This document shows positions 24,099-31,546 of a stretch of DNA of 64,000 bases, one piece after another (position 1 is the stretch's first letter; the number at the start of each line of letters is the position of its first letter). Origin of the DNA: a virus; IMG/VR virus record IMGVR_UViG_3300021963_000025, positions 64,001 through 128,000 of that record, one strand, 5' to 3'. The position numbers and the translations under genes are program-made. Below the pieces are notes generated by a model. It did no database searches and was not told where the DNA came from. It worked only from the letters and a program-made list of their open reading frames with translations.

Positions 24099-25199
24099 TT
24101 ATAATTCTACTACCGTCTTTAATTCTTCTGGTATAGCGTCCTTGTCGAAACCGAATAATTTGTCGAAGGCATTACTTTCCCCAGCTAGAGCCTTTCTCTC
24201 TTCAGCTAATACCTCGTCATTAAAAAGGTCTCTTGTATATCGGCCTTCGTCAAAGGAGACTCCTTCTGATAATTCGTAATATAGTTTTTTACCTACCTGA
24301 CCGGTACGGTTTTTAGAGAACTCCATGAATCTTCTACCGCTATTTTCAGAACCGTCCCAGTCCAACATCATCATCGCGGTCGTCATGTGTTTCAGTTTAT
24401 TAGAACCAACGAAGTTACCACCTTTAGATAATTGCAGGATAGTTACGAAGGTTGTGTAAGTCTTAGTCTTATTACCACCTTTATTATGCTGGGTCATTAG
24501 GTCTAGGAACCACTTTTCAGTTTTTGAACGGGTCATGTTACATTCCTCCTTGATAGTGTCATTAACCTCTGTATAAGAGTCGGTTAATACTACGTCCCAT
24601 CCTTGGTTAAGTACACCTTCAATGACCCCTTTTGGACAAGACTCTGTATAGTCAGAAAGGAATAAGATAGGTAATTGTCCCCAGTGTGGGAAACGTTTTA
24701 AGTAACGGGCCATATCTATCTGGTTCATTTCAGCAGAGATGAATAGGACACGTTTTCCAGATGCATGTAGTTTAGAAAGTAATTCTAATAGCACTGTAGT
24801 TTTACCGACACCAGGAGCTCCAGCAGCCATTATATTTGTTCCAGGTAGGAAACCACCTTCAGTTGAACAAAACTGGTCGAAGATAGTTCCAGTTGGAAGA
24901 CTGGTGAATAGGGAATCATCGATATTTAAGTCGTCCAATTTGGTAAGTGTTACCTCAACTGGAGCACAAGGGTTAGAGGTTGATTGGGATGTTGAGGTTC
25001 CGTAATCGTTATTATAGTCTTTGTTACTTGTCCATCGCCCAGTTTCGGTGATGTTGATAACACGGTTTGCGTCTTGATTAGATATCCATTCGAATTTAGA
25101 GTGACCTGCTTCGATTAGGATGGTATTTGTAGGTGTCTTAGTGTTAACCAATAAGAAGTGGTTGTCTTGAGGGCGGATGATGTAAGATTGTCTGTTCAT
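24099..25199 (-). CDS. RecA/RadA-like P-loop ATPase
   Basis: 366 residues. Walker A is G-A-P-G-V-G-K-T at residues 127-134, followed by V-L-L-E-L-L-S-K-L ... V-L-F-I-S-A-E-M, as in RadA/Sms and DnaB-type cores; D-V-V-L-T-D-S-Y follows as Walker B. The N-terminal 120 residues are beta-like and lack a zinc finger. Such proteins remodel recombination or replication intermediates. Last gene of the leftward group. It has its own copy of the conserved promoter at 25208-25237. Confidence 0.75.
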   Translation of the reverse strand: MNRQSYIIRPQDNHFLLVNTKTPTNTILIEAGHSKFEWISNQDANRVINITETGRWTSNKDYNNDYGTSTSQSTSNPCAPVEVTLTKLDDLNIDDSLFTSLPTGTIFDQFCSTEGGFLPGTNIMAAGAPGVGKTTVLLELLSKLHASGKRVLFISAEMNQIDMARYLKRFPHWGQLPILFLSDYTESCPKGVIEGVLNQGWDVVLTDSYTEVNDTIKEECNMTRSKTEKWFLDLMTQHNKGGNKTKTYTTFVTILQLSKGGNFVGSNKLKHMTTAMMMLDWDGSENSGRRFMEFSKNRTGQVGKKLYYELSEGVSFDEGRYTRDLFNDEVLAEERKALAGESNAFDKLFGFDKDAIPEELKTVVEL

Positions 25200-25207
25200 A
25201 ATGTGGT

Positions 25208-25237
25208 GTTTTAATTAGATATGTAAATATAATACAA
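25208..25237 (-). promoter_or_regulatory. Conserved promoter, leftward copy 1
   Basis: Read leftward: TTGTATTATATTTACATATC followed by TAATTAAAAC. Upstream (25238-25281) are GTTTCCGG and tandem ACTTTAA elements. The long identity with the copies at 25768 and 27286 marks a dedicated promoter cassette for the RadA-like gene. Confidence 0.75.
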
Positions 25238-25282
25238 TTTATGGAAACCGGAAACTTTAAAGTGTTAAAGTTTTGTTAAAGT

Positions 25283-25756
25283 TTATGCAACTTTCTGGGT
25301 TTGAAGAGCCTTACCCCAGATAGGAGCAAGTTTCTTAGCAATCTCCTTACCGTAAGCAGAGTATGCTATACCTTGGCTCCAAAGGAAATGCTCATAGTCA
25401 TAACCATATTGTTCTACTGCACCTTCAGCGATCCAACGTAGGGCAGTAACCTCATCACCAGCACCCATTTGGATAGTATTAGTAATAAGGGTTTGGAAGG
25501 CCAAATCAGCTTCCATTTCGGCAACTAATTCCTCTTTACGGTTATCATCACAAACCTGTTCGAAACGGGCGAAATGGGCCTCTAACTCCTCAGTGGTTAA
25601 GGCATATAAATTAATAGTACGAGGACGGAAACCGTAGGCATCCTTATGAAAATCCGAATACAATAAAATCATATTCTCACGGTGAGTAAGTTCCTCACGA
25701 GAGTCTAACTTGTTAGAGATTGTTTCTTGTTCGGCGTAGTGTGCTTGAGTCATCAT
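25283..25756 (-). CDS. Conserved phage protein with YSDFHKDAYGFRPR motif
   Basis: 157 residues, helical and acidic. Y-S-D-F-H-K-D-A-Y-G-F-R-P-R (near 33-46) is a motif I have seen in small proteins of many tailed phages, without a known function. The middle has E-L-E-A-H-F-A-R-F-E and the C-terminus is basic. It has its own copy of the leftward promoter, so strong early expression is likely. The operator-like element of the next gene directly follows its stop. Confidence 0.6.
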   Translation of the reverse strand: MMTQAHYAEQETISNKLDSREELTHRENMILLYSDFHKDAYGFRPRTINLYALTTEELEAHFARFEQVCDDNRKEELVAEMEADLAFQTLITNTIQMGAGDEVTALRWIAEGAVEQYGYDYEHFLWSQGIAYSAYGKEIAKKLAPIWGKALQTQKVA

Positions 25757-25767
25757 GGTGTTTCTTT

Positions 25768-25797
25768 GTTTTAATTAGATATGTAAATATAATACAA
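25768..25797 (-). promoter_or_regulatory. Conserved promoter, leftward copy 2
   Basis: Same core as copy 1 (TTGTATTATATTTACATATC read leftward), with GTTTCCGGATTCAT immediately upstream and a variant of the ACTTTAA repeats beyond. It drives the gene starting at 25756. Confidence 0.75.
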
Positions 25798-25848
25798 TTC
25801 CATGAATCCGGAAACTTTAAAGTGTTAAATTTATGTTAAAATTTCACA

Positions 25849-25873
25849 TAAAAAAAGGGACCTTTCGGTCCCT
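25849..25873 (-). terminator. Rho-independent terminator (leftward)
   Basis: Read leftward, AGGGACC-GAAA-GGTCCCT is followed by a run of T. It ends the transcript of the gene at 25896-27032, and the next promoter copy lies just beyond it. Confidence 0.85.
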
Positions 25874-25895
25874 CTATCCGTCATGCAAACGGTGA

Positions 25896-27032
25896 TTAGT
25901 TCAATAATGAACCAGTACGTACTAATTCTCTACCTCCAAAAAGGTCTGGCATAGTATTTTCGTGGTCAAATGATTTTTTACCGAATAGATTACCAGATTT
26001 AACCATTAGGTCAGATGCATTATAGTCTTGCATGTTGGTATCGATAATACCAGCTCCATGGGTTGCAAAGTGAGTAACACCATTGATAACATCCCATACA
26101 GAAGTATTAGATTTAGCATGTTTCATTTGGTTACTATTTAAGGATTCGAAACCTGCTTTGTAGAACATGTTCATGTTTTCAGCTAAAGGAATCCAGTTAT
26201 CAGCTCTTTCTCCAGCGAATGGTTCAATAAGGTTATGTGCAAATTGTAATTCGTTTAAGGAAGCAGGAGTGTTATGAGCAGCTCTTACACGGTCAGCAAA
26301 TCCAGTAGGTGCAAAGTTATTCTTACGTAATTCGTTCATGTTTTCGAAGAACTTTTCCATAGAACCTTGGTCCAAAGAATTAAGAGTATAAGCCTCTTGT
26401 GCCATAGGAGCAGTTAAACCGTTAGTACACCATTGACGATTAATGTAAGGTAGTACTTGGAAACCATCTTTAGGTGAGTTTTGGAAAGTAACTCCTCCAG
26501 TAAATACCTCATTTGATAAACCTTGTACTGCAAAGTTAGCATTTGGGTTAAATGCATTAATAGTTACAATACCAGTTCCTGGGTCTACTGACCAGTTTGT
26601 TACGTCCATTCCGTGGTTATCGATGATGTTTTCAGCAACTCCCATGAATTGTTGATTAGATATACCAAATTGGTCTTTCTTAGTGATAGCCACTACCGAT
26701 TTACTAATAGGGTTAAGTACCAGTGTTACTTCAGAAAGTTTACCACTATTAGATGCCATTGCATTTTTCATAGTGTTGATAAACTGAGATTTAGCCTCTT
26801 TAGTAAAAAGAGATTCGAATTTCTGAGCGAATTGGTTTGACATCCCTAATAAACCTAAAAGGTTTTTGAATGCGTTCTTAGTCAAATTGATTTTTTGACC
26901 GTTATATTCGATAGATTCTCCATCAATCAAATTGATATCGCGGAAAGGTACTACTTTACGTAAGTTTTGAGCTTCTAAAGTAGCTACTTTGCGTTGTTCG
27001 ATTAATGAGCTAGAAAGTGTTTGAATTGCCAT
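25896..27032 (-). CDS. DUF932-like phage protein
   Basis: 378 residues. A V-L-P-Y-I-N-R-Q-W-C-T-N-G-L stretch near residue 193 and the general layout recall the DUF932 family of phage and plasmid proteins, whose function is not known. The middle is rich in N, F and G, and no nuclease or ATPase motif is visible. It is flanked by a leftward terminator downstream; the promoter upstream (27033-27081) has an AT-rich leader without the conserved core, or it is read from the copy at 27286 through the gene at 27082. Confidence 0.6.
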   Translation of the reverse strand: MAIQTLSSSLIEQRKVATLEAQNLRKVVPFRDINLIDGESIEYNGQKINLTKNAFKNLLGLLGMSNQFAQKFESLFTKEAKSQFINTMKNAMASNSGKLSEVTLVLNPISKSVVAITKKDQFGISNQQFMGVAENIIDNHGMDVTNWSVDPGTGIVTINAFNPNANFAVQGLSNEVFTGGVTFQNSPKDGFQVLPYINRQWCTNGLTAPMAQEAYTLNSLDQGSMEKFFENMNELRKNNFAPTGFADRVRAAHNTPASLNELQFAHNLIEPFAGERADNWIPLAENMNMFYKAGFESLNSNQMKHAKSNTSVWDVINGVTHFATHGAGIIDTNMQDYNASDLMVKSGNLFGKKSFDHENTMPDLFGGRELVRTGSLLN

Positions 27033-27081
27033 AGTTATAAGATTTTAGATTTATATATTAATTATTGATTTTGTTTCAAGA

Positions 27082-27276
27082 TTATTTGTTAACTTTTTCG
27101 AATGTACAGATTAATGACCCAGCGCCTATCATGAAGGCTACTAACATGGTAGCGGCTTCGTTAGCAGCACCAGCAAATGGTACAATAGATTGAAGAGTTC
27201 CAGTAGATATAGAATACGCTATAGCGAACGCGGATACGGCTACGATGGCTGGAAGGATGTTGATGGTGATTTTCAT
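27082..27276 (-). CDS. Small membrane protein, two TM segments
   Basis: 64 residues. Hydrophobic stretches at about 5-23 and 35-57 are separated by a short loop with T-L-Q-S-I-V-P-F-A-G; the tail is E-K-V-N-K. Inner-membrane location is likely. It is the first gene downstream of promoter copy 3, so it should be expressed strongly and early. Function unknown; small early membrane proteins in phages often affect host envelope or superinfection. Confidence 0.7.
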   Translation of the reverse strand: MKITINILPAIVAVSAFAIAYSISTGTLQSIVPFAGAANEAATMLVAFMIGAGSLICTFEKVNK

Positions 27277-27285
27277 AAGTACATT

Positions 27286-27314
27286 GTTTAAATTAGATAT
27301 GTAAATATAATCAA
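27286..27314 (-). promoter_or_regulatory. Conserved promoter, leftward copy 3
   Basis: Read leftward: TTGATTATATTTACATATC then TAATTTAAAC. Upstream lie GTTTCCGGATTTGA and tandem ACTTTAA repeats (about 27337-27360). It drives the membrane protein at 27082-27276. Confidence 0.75.
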
Positions 27315-27494
27315 TAGTTTCAAATCCGGAAACAAAAAAGTGTTAAAGTTTTGTTAAAGTTTCACCTAGTGCGGGCTCTTATTTCTATAAAGCAGGTCGG
27401 AGTCTACTCTTCCTCCCCTGGTTTAAAGGACCGCCCATGTCGAATCTTCCGATTCTTGGTGCTATACAGCCAATTATGTCATTTTGTTATTTTT

Positions 27495-27530
27495 CATATG
27501 TAAATATAATCAATTTCTATGAATCCGGAA
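27495..27530 (-). promoter_or_regulatory. Orphan copy of the conserved leftward promoter
   Basis: Read leftward: GTTTCCGGATTCATAG, then AATTGATTATATTTACATATG. It contains the same GTTTCCGG box and TATATTTACATAT core as the copies at 25208, 25768 and 27286, but no gene follows within about 180 bases. Confidence 0.65.
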
Positions 27531-27570
27531 ACAGCAGGCCCAAAAAGTTATTAACAATTTTCGGTCCAAA

Positions 27571-27644
27571 CTTTAACAAAACTTTAACACTTCAGATTTT
27601 ACCATGTCGCCAAAAATTGTTATTTTTACATATCTAATTTAAAC
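27571..27644 (+). promoter_or_regulatory. Rightward promoter with ACTTTAAC repeats
   Basis: Tandem CTTTAAC elements at 27571-27592 are followed by TTGTTATTTTTACATATC at 27617-27634 and TAATTTAAAC. It drives the gene at 27656. Confidence 0.7.
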
Positions 27645-27655
27645 AGTACACCATT

Positions 27656-28087
27656 ATGAAAAATCTAGTTAACATTGCCGGAATCAACACAGTAAACGTA
27701 TTAGGAGCCTATGCAAATACCAAAGGTAAATTCAGAATCATTACCAAATGTAGAGCGGGTTGGATGACCATAGTAGATGCTAGAGAAAACGATAACGAAT
27801 ATTACATGACCTACCCAGAAGCAATCATCGCTGGATATAAGAAAGGTGCCTTACAAACAGTTGAATTCCAACCAGAAGGATGGAACACTTATTTAACAGT
27901 ATTCGCCCGTAAAGGGAACAAAATCGTCTTAATAGATGAGGTTATCCTTGAACACCTAACAGTAGGTACTATCAACCAATTATTCTCAAATACAAATCTA
28001 TACAACCAAGCACAGTATAGTGCAGTAGGTGCTAAAACCTGGGCTGACCGTGCATTCGTTCCTTACCAAGTCCCAATGGAAGCATAA
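27656..28087 (+). CDS. Unrecognised early protein
   Basis: 143 residues, mixed alpha/beta, neutral. It starts MKNLVNIAGINTVNVLG and contains F-R-I-I-T-K-C-R-A-G-W-M-T-I-V-D-A-R. No membrane segment. It has a strong promoter of the conserved class and C-rich codon use like the genes at 22500-23430. Probably expressed early; function unknown. Confidence 0.7.
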   Translation: MKNLVNIAGINTVNVLGAYANTKGKFRIITKCRAGWMTIVDARENDNEYYMTYPEAIIAGYKKGALQTVEFQPEGWNTYLTVFARKGNKIVLIDEVILEHLTVGTINQLFSNTNLYNQAQYSAVGAKTWADRAFVPYQVPMEA

Positions 28088-28116
28088 TATATAGACTATA
28101 ACCAACACCCTATATT

Positions 28117-28251
28117 ATGAACAAACTGGAGCAAATAGCCGAATTACGCAACCAAATACTGGAGGCTAAACTAAAGGAACCAAACAATTTCCGTAAAATC
28201 CAAAAACTACAACAAGAGCTGGATAAACTATATGAAGATAAGTCTAACTAG
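28117..28251 (+). CDS. Small coiled-coil protein (44 aa)
   Basis: ATG at 28117 to TAG at 28249-28251, 44 residues. It is almost wholly helical and charged, with leucines in heptad-like spacing (L-E-Q-I-A-E-L-R-N-Q-I-L ... I-Q-K-L-Q-Q-E-L-D-K-L). It overlaps the next gene by 20 bases. A short dimerising protein is likely; function unknown. Confidence 0.6.
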   Translation: MNKLEQIAELRNQILEAKLKEPNNFRKIQKLQQELDKLYEDKSN

Positions 28252-28933
28252 TATAAGTATAGGGGACAGGGTAAATGCTGCAAAAACAGCACCATCCAAT
28301 ACCGATACCTCATCAATACCGGGCGAAATTAACCCGTCACCTGGGGATTCAACAACAGCCCCTATAGATGCTGGACAAATTAATAAGGCCGGAAGTGATG
28401 TTAACCAAAAGTCCCAAGAGGGTAATCGCGCAACAACTGATAGTGCACGTAAGACTCAAGGCCAAGAAGCGTCTAAGGTACAATATGAAAATCAACAAGT
28501 ATCAACAGATGACCAGGCACCAACTGCAGCAACCAAAGAGGAATTAGCAAACACTCCACCGCCAAAATCTAAGGGGTTCAAAGAATCTCTTATAGACCAA
28601 CAAATGGCAAGTATGATGGGTGATAAAACAGGAGGTGACCATCCAGCACCAGATAGGGATTATGGACATGATAATGGAAATCCAAATGAATACGTAAAAC
28701 CTCAACCAGAATCAGAACCCATAAGAAGGAATAAAATGGACCCTTATGATAATAGCGGTAATAAGGTAAAGGAACCTCAGAAATTCCCTATAACAAGTTT
28801 TGATAAGGAAAATGGTATGGAACCTTATAAGGCACCAGATCAAAACTTTGGTCCTGCCTATAAATCAAAAAATCTATCTGCCCCTAAGATAGCATTCAAA
28901 TCTCCCCGTATCAATACTCCCCGATTTAAGTAG
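28232..28933 (+). CDS. Disordered, low-complexity hypothetical protein
   Basis: 233 residues rich in S, T, P, G, N, D, K and Q with few large hydrophobics, so largely unfolded. Segments P-P-P-K-S-K-G-F-K-E-S-L-I-D-Q-Q-M and K-S-P-R-I-N-T-P-R-F-K (at the C-terminus) are the most distinct. No domain recognised. The absence of stop codons over 700 bases and the overlap with the preceding gene support it being real. Confidence 0.6.
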   Translation: MKISLTSISIGDRVNAAKTAPSNTDTSSIPGEINPSPGDSTTAPIDAGQINKAGSDVNQKSQEGNRATTDSARKTQGQEASKVQYENQQVSTDDQAPTAATKEELANTPPPKSKGFKESLIDQQMASMMGDKTGGDHPAPDRDYGHDNGNPNEYVKPQPESEPIRRNKMDPYDNSGNKVKEPQKFPITSFDKENGMEPYKAPDQNFGPAYKSKNLSAPKIAFKSPRINTPRFK

Positions 28934-28940
28934 CCAGGAT

Positions 28941-29225
28941 CAATGCCCGGCAAGTTGCCCCGGATCAATGCCCGGGATCAATGTACCAGGCAATGTCCCG
29001 GATCAATGTATTTCAATGCCCGGGCTCAATATATTCAATGTATTTCAATGCCCGGTGCAATAAATCAATGACCCAGGACAACATTTCAATCGGTATCAAT
29101 GTTTTCAATGAGGACTCAATAATTGCAATATGTGCTATAGGTCAATATGTTGTACTACCTGCATTGAACCTATCAACAGTTGTCACCTGCGCAATAATTC
29201 AATGCCTGCACAATGCAGGTCAATG
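28941..29225. repeat. Array of about 20 CAAT(G) words spaced 8-21 bp
   Basis: CAATG or CAAT occurs at 28941, 28966, 28979, 28991, 29004, 29014, 29027, 29036, 29046, 29058, 29066, 29087, 29097, 29106, 29117, 29126, 29143, 29192, 29200, 29211 and 29221. Many copies extend to TCAATGCCCGG or TTCAATGTATTT. Spacing is often 9-13 bases, near one helical turn. It is not a CRISPR (no long repeat, no fixed spacer). It may be a protein-binding array or a replication or packaging site. Confidence 0.6.
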
Positions 29226-29465
29226 CAGGTAGTTAACCTACAGTAATACCAATAATATCATCAGATGCAAGTAGGACTACAGGTGCATAGGGTCCTATAG
29301 GACTATTGACCCTTAACACGGTGGGCCAGGTCTGCTGGGTGCATTGAGTCCCCTGGGGAGTTGCTATAGCGGCCAGGTCTATGATTTTTCAAAGGGCTCC
29401 AGGGGAGCAGAGCATGGCCTTCCATCACTCTCAGTACTTCCTAACTAATATTGACCTATTGAAAA

Positions 29466-29705
29466 ATGTGTTTCAAATATGTCAACGAATTATCCCTGGC
29501 CGGAAATAGTGCCCTCCGAGCATTGACCGACCCAATGGTCCTCAAATGGTCCTCCGATGGTAGCCAATGGTCCAACTGGGACCCTATAAGCGCTCAATGT
29601 TGCCCAGACCGAAAAAATTACCCGGTTCCGGAGTGGCCAAAAGACCAATTGCGACCGATAGAATCGTTACCACCGTTACAAGAAAACCCTAAGGACTATA
29701 ATTAA
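29466..29705 (+). CDS. Doubtful small protein in the repeat region
   Basis: 79 residues from the ATG at 29466, containing four Trp (W-S-S-D-G-S-Q-W-S-N-W-D) and a C-C pair. The frame crosses the AATGGTCC repeats, which encode part of the Trp-rich segment, and codon use differs from the rest of the phage. It may be a chance open frame. No promoter is seen. Confidence 0.25.
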   Translation: MCFKYVNELSLAGNSALRALTDPMVLKWSSDGSQWSNWDPISAQCCPDRKNYPVPEWPKDQLRPIESLPPLQENPKDYN

Positions 29706-29998
29706 CCAATAAGAGGGTACTCAATTCCCTATGGTTGGCTCAGATTGACCTGAGAGTACAGTGAAATACTTAGAGAATCTTGAAACTAAATGGTCCTATG
29801 AGAATATAAGAGATGTCCATGTCTCAAAGGTGAAAGGTAGGGCCATTCACCGAACTCTCACCTCTCTGAGGTACTCCAAGCCTTCAAAGGTCCTCAAAGG
29901 TCCCAAAAATATTCCAGTAGAAAAAAATAAATTGATCCCTATCCAAATAGTCCCAAAGGGGGCGGGGTGGGGGCGTGCTTAAGGGTTCTATTAGCGCT

Positions 29999-30061
29999 AT
30001 GTATATTATAGTATACAAAAGGTTGAATTGGTATTGATAATGTATATTATAGTATACAAAA
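29999..30061. promoter_or_regulatory. Two operator-like 22-bp direct repeats with internal dyad
   Basis: Identical 22-base copies at 29999-30020 and 30040-30061, 41 bases apart, each contain GTATATTATAGTATAC, whose ends (GTATA/TATAC) form a dyad. Spacing of about four helical turns suits a dimeric regulator binding the same DNA face. The TATATTATA core could also serve as a promoter element. Confidence 0.5.
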
Positions 30062-30422
30062 TCCGTTATTAATAAGAGGGATAGGAGGGACACACCCACT
30101 CTGATACTCGATAGGGGGAATCAGAAACATGTGACGACCAATAGTCCAATAGGTACTGTGTCAGGCACGAAGTGTACTTTGAGGGCTAGGATTGGTCCGC
30201 CCAATGGTTCTCAATGTACTTCAAAGAACCTCAACGGTTCAATCGTTCTGGTAGATTTTTTCCATTTTTTCGTGATTGAAACCCAAATTTTCCCACACCT
30301 ATTGGAGGGTGCACTTGGGTAGGGAATTACAGAAATAAAAATTTTCATCGAACCCAAAGAATCTTCAAGTCTACCCTGAAACAAATGGGAATTACTCAAT
30401 ATAAATCTAAAATAAGAATACT

Positions 30423-30632
30423 ATGTGGAAAACTAAAGAAACTGAAGTTAAAGGCCGTAAGGTCGTATCGATGATTTGTCAGAACTCCGAACCGGATAGG
30501 AGTAAATGGGCAGAATTTGCGCCTGAAGAGGGACCATGCGAGAACTGGACTGTTGTAGGAGCCGAGGCTACCGCATCACTTTGTCCTGAATGCGTCCAGC
30601 GTTCGGTTAATATTCGTATTCCTAACCAGTAA
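30423..30632 (+). CDS. Small cysteine-containing (zinc-ribbon-like) protein
   Basis: 69 residues with cysteines at about 20, 39, 54 and 57; L-C-P-E-C near the C-terminus is a typical zinc knuckle. The N-terminus is basic (M-W-K-T-K-E-T-E-V-K-G-R-K). It may bind metal and nucleic acid or protein. It follows the long gene-poor region and begins a rightward run of small genes. Confidence 0.65.
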   Translation: MWKTKETEVKGRKVVSMICQNSEPDRSKWAEFAPEEGPCENWTVVGAEATASLCPECVQRSVNIRIPNQ

Positions 30633-30683
30633 CAGGGAACCGCGCATATTATGTTATTATAAGGATTAGGGTGTACAATGGGT

Positions 30684-30715
30684 TTGGGTTTTCAAATATA
30701 TAAAGAAAAACCCAA
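30684..30715 (+). promoter_or_regulatory. 9-bp inverted repeat enclosing a late-type promoter
   Basis: TTGGGTTTT (30684-30692) pairs with AAAACCCAA (30707-30715), with AAATATATAA in the loop. The right arm ends six bases before the ATG at 30722. Confidence 0.6.
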
Positions 30716-30721
30716 TACAAT

Positions 30722-31069
30722 ATGGAAGTTACATTTTGGCCTATGCTAAGAGACGGAATTATCAAATTCTTCTCTGATATGAAATTCTTTTTTACGAAAG
30801 ATTTTATCAAACAAAACTACTACAAACATTTTTTATATTCTCTAGTCTTAACCATTCCATCGATTTGGTTCATGTATGAATATATGCACCTTAAAGATAC
30901 TGGAATTGGATTTACGGTTTTTATTGCCGGATTCGGGGCAAAAGCGGTAAACTTTGTACGCGAATGGTATTATGGAATTAAATACAAAGCACCATGGAGC
31001 GACGAAGATATTAACTTTGGTACTTATGGTGGAATCATCGGTGGTATTATCGCCGCATTAATATTTTAA
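30722..31069 (+). CDS. Membrane protein, about three TM segments
   Basis: 115 residues. Hydrophobic segments at about 40-55, 62-80 and 98-115; the last is glycine-rich (G-G-I-I-G-G-I-I-A-A-L-I-F), a glycine-zipper pattern for helix packing. The N-terminal 30 residues are aromatic and basic. A holin or envelope protein is possible but not shown. Controlled by a hairpin-promoter module. Confidence 0.65.
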   Translation: MEVTFWPMLRDGIIKFFSDMKFFFTKDFIKQNYYKHFLYSLVLTIPSIWFMYEYMHLKDTGIGFTVFIAGFGAKAVNFVREWYYGIKYKAPWSDEDINFGTYGGIIGGIIAALIF

Positions 31070-31075
31070 CCGGTC

Positions 31076-31426
31076 ATGAGAAAGTTTTTAGTAAAACATT
31101 TTGTACTTGATTATACTGCAAATATATTTGGATGGCAGTATAATGCACCTAGAGCAAGTCGAATCATATTCCCATTAATGGTATTATCGGGATGGTTTTC
31201 AACTACCAATCCTGACTGGCCTACCCCAACACCGCTAGTTTGGGTTTTATATTCTCTATTGGCAACATCCCTATTTTTTGGATTTGTCTATTTTAGATTC
31301 TACCCTGCAAAATGGGAAGAACTTGATAAGTTTCAGAAATTCCAATATGGAGTTTTTAAACAAGAGGAATTATCTCTAGAACAGTTTGAGGAATGGAAGC
31401 GAATATTTGAGGAATTAGATATTTAA
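31076..31426 (+). CDS. Membrane protein, two TM segments with charged tail
   Basis: 116 residues. Hydrophobic segments at about 30-44 and 56-76, then a charged helical tail (E-E-L-D-K-F-Q-K-F-Q-Y ... E-E-W-K-R-I-F-E-E-L). Six bases after the preceding membrane protein, so likely a pair acting together. No family recognised. A terminator follows. Confidence 0.65.
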   Translation: MRKFLVKHFVLDYTANIFGWQYNAPRASRIIFPLMVLSGWFSTTNPDWPTPTPLVWVLYSLLATSLFFGFVYFRFYPAKWEELDKFQKFQYGVFKQEELSLEQFEEWKRIFEELDI

Positions 31427-31447
31427 TTTTAACATATTATTATGATT

Positions 31448-31474
31448 AAGCTGGCTAAAAGGTCAGCTTTTTTT
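31448..31474 (+). terminator. Rho-independent terminator
   Basis: AAGCTGGC (31448-31455) pairs with GTCAGCTT (31462-31469) with one G-T wobble, then seven T. It separates the membrane genes from the Clp gene. Confidence 0.8.
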
Positions 31475-31546
31475 ATGCTTATAAATATAGGAACGCACGA
31501 AACAAACCTCAATTTTTCTATAAAATAATAAATTAATCTACACAAT

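Larger units (their letters stand above)
27363..27655. other. Gene-free stretch with divergent promoters
   Basis: Contains a leftward promoter copy at 27495-27530 and the rightward promoter at 27571-27644, with no credible gene between 27315 and 27495. The leftward copy would make a transcript of about 180 bases before reaching the next promoter; a frame of only 17 codons can be found in it. It may encode a small RNA. Confidence 0.5.
29226..30420. other. Gene-poor region with short repeats and stems
   Basis: About 1.2 kb with base composition and word use unlike the coding DNA. It holds AATGGTCC-type words (29532-29590), CAAAGGTCC words (29885-29906), a GTCCTATAGGAC palindrome near 29294, nested inverted repeats at about 29718-29759 and two copies of a palindromic 22-mer (29999-30061). 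The frames at 29761-29982 and 30131-30322 have atypical codon use and are not convincing. One weak candidate gene is listed separately. Confidence 0.5.

Noticed and set aside
23858-24136. A 92-residue frame in the C-rich region
   Set aside because: It starts at GTG, overlaps the end of the opposite-strand ATPase gene, and is proline/serine-rich as expected from C-rich noncoding DNA.
24099-27276. Lysogeny/integration module on the minus strand
   Set aside because: No integrase, excisionase or repressor is visible; the leftward genes are a RadA-like ATPase, conserved phage proteins and a membrane protein.
27437-27637. A 66-residue plus-strand frame
   Set aside because: It runs through two promoter elements (27495-27530 and 27571-27634), which explains its sequence better than coding.
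28941-29225. CRISPR array
   Set aside because: The repeat unit is only 4-12 bases and spacing varies; there are no constant 25-40 bp repeats with unique spacers, and no cas genes.
28981-29232. An 83-residue frame across the CAATG array
   Set aside because: It is made of the repeated words, has no recognisable start region, and its composition is unlike any other gene here.
23483-30420. tRNA genes in the gene-free regions
   Set aside because: I searched by eye for a T-arm (GGTTCGAATCC-like) with a matching acceptor stem and found none.
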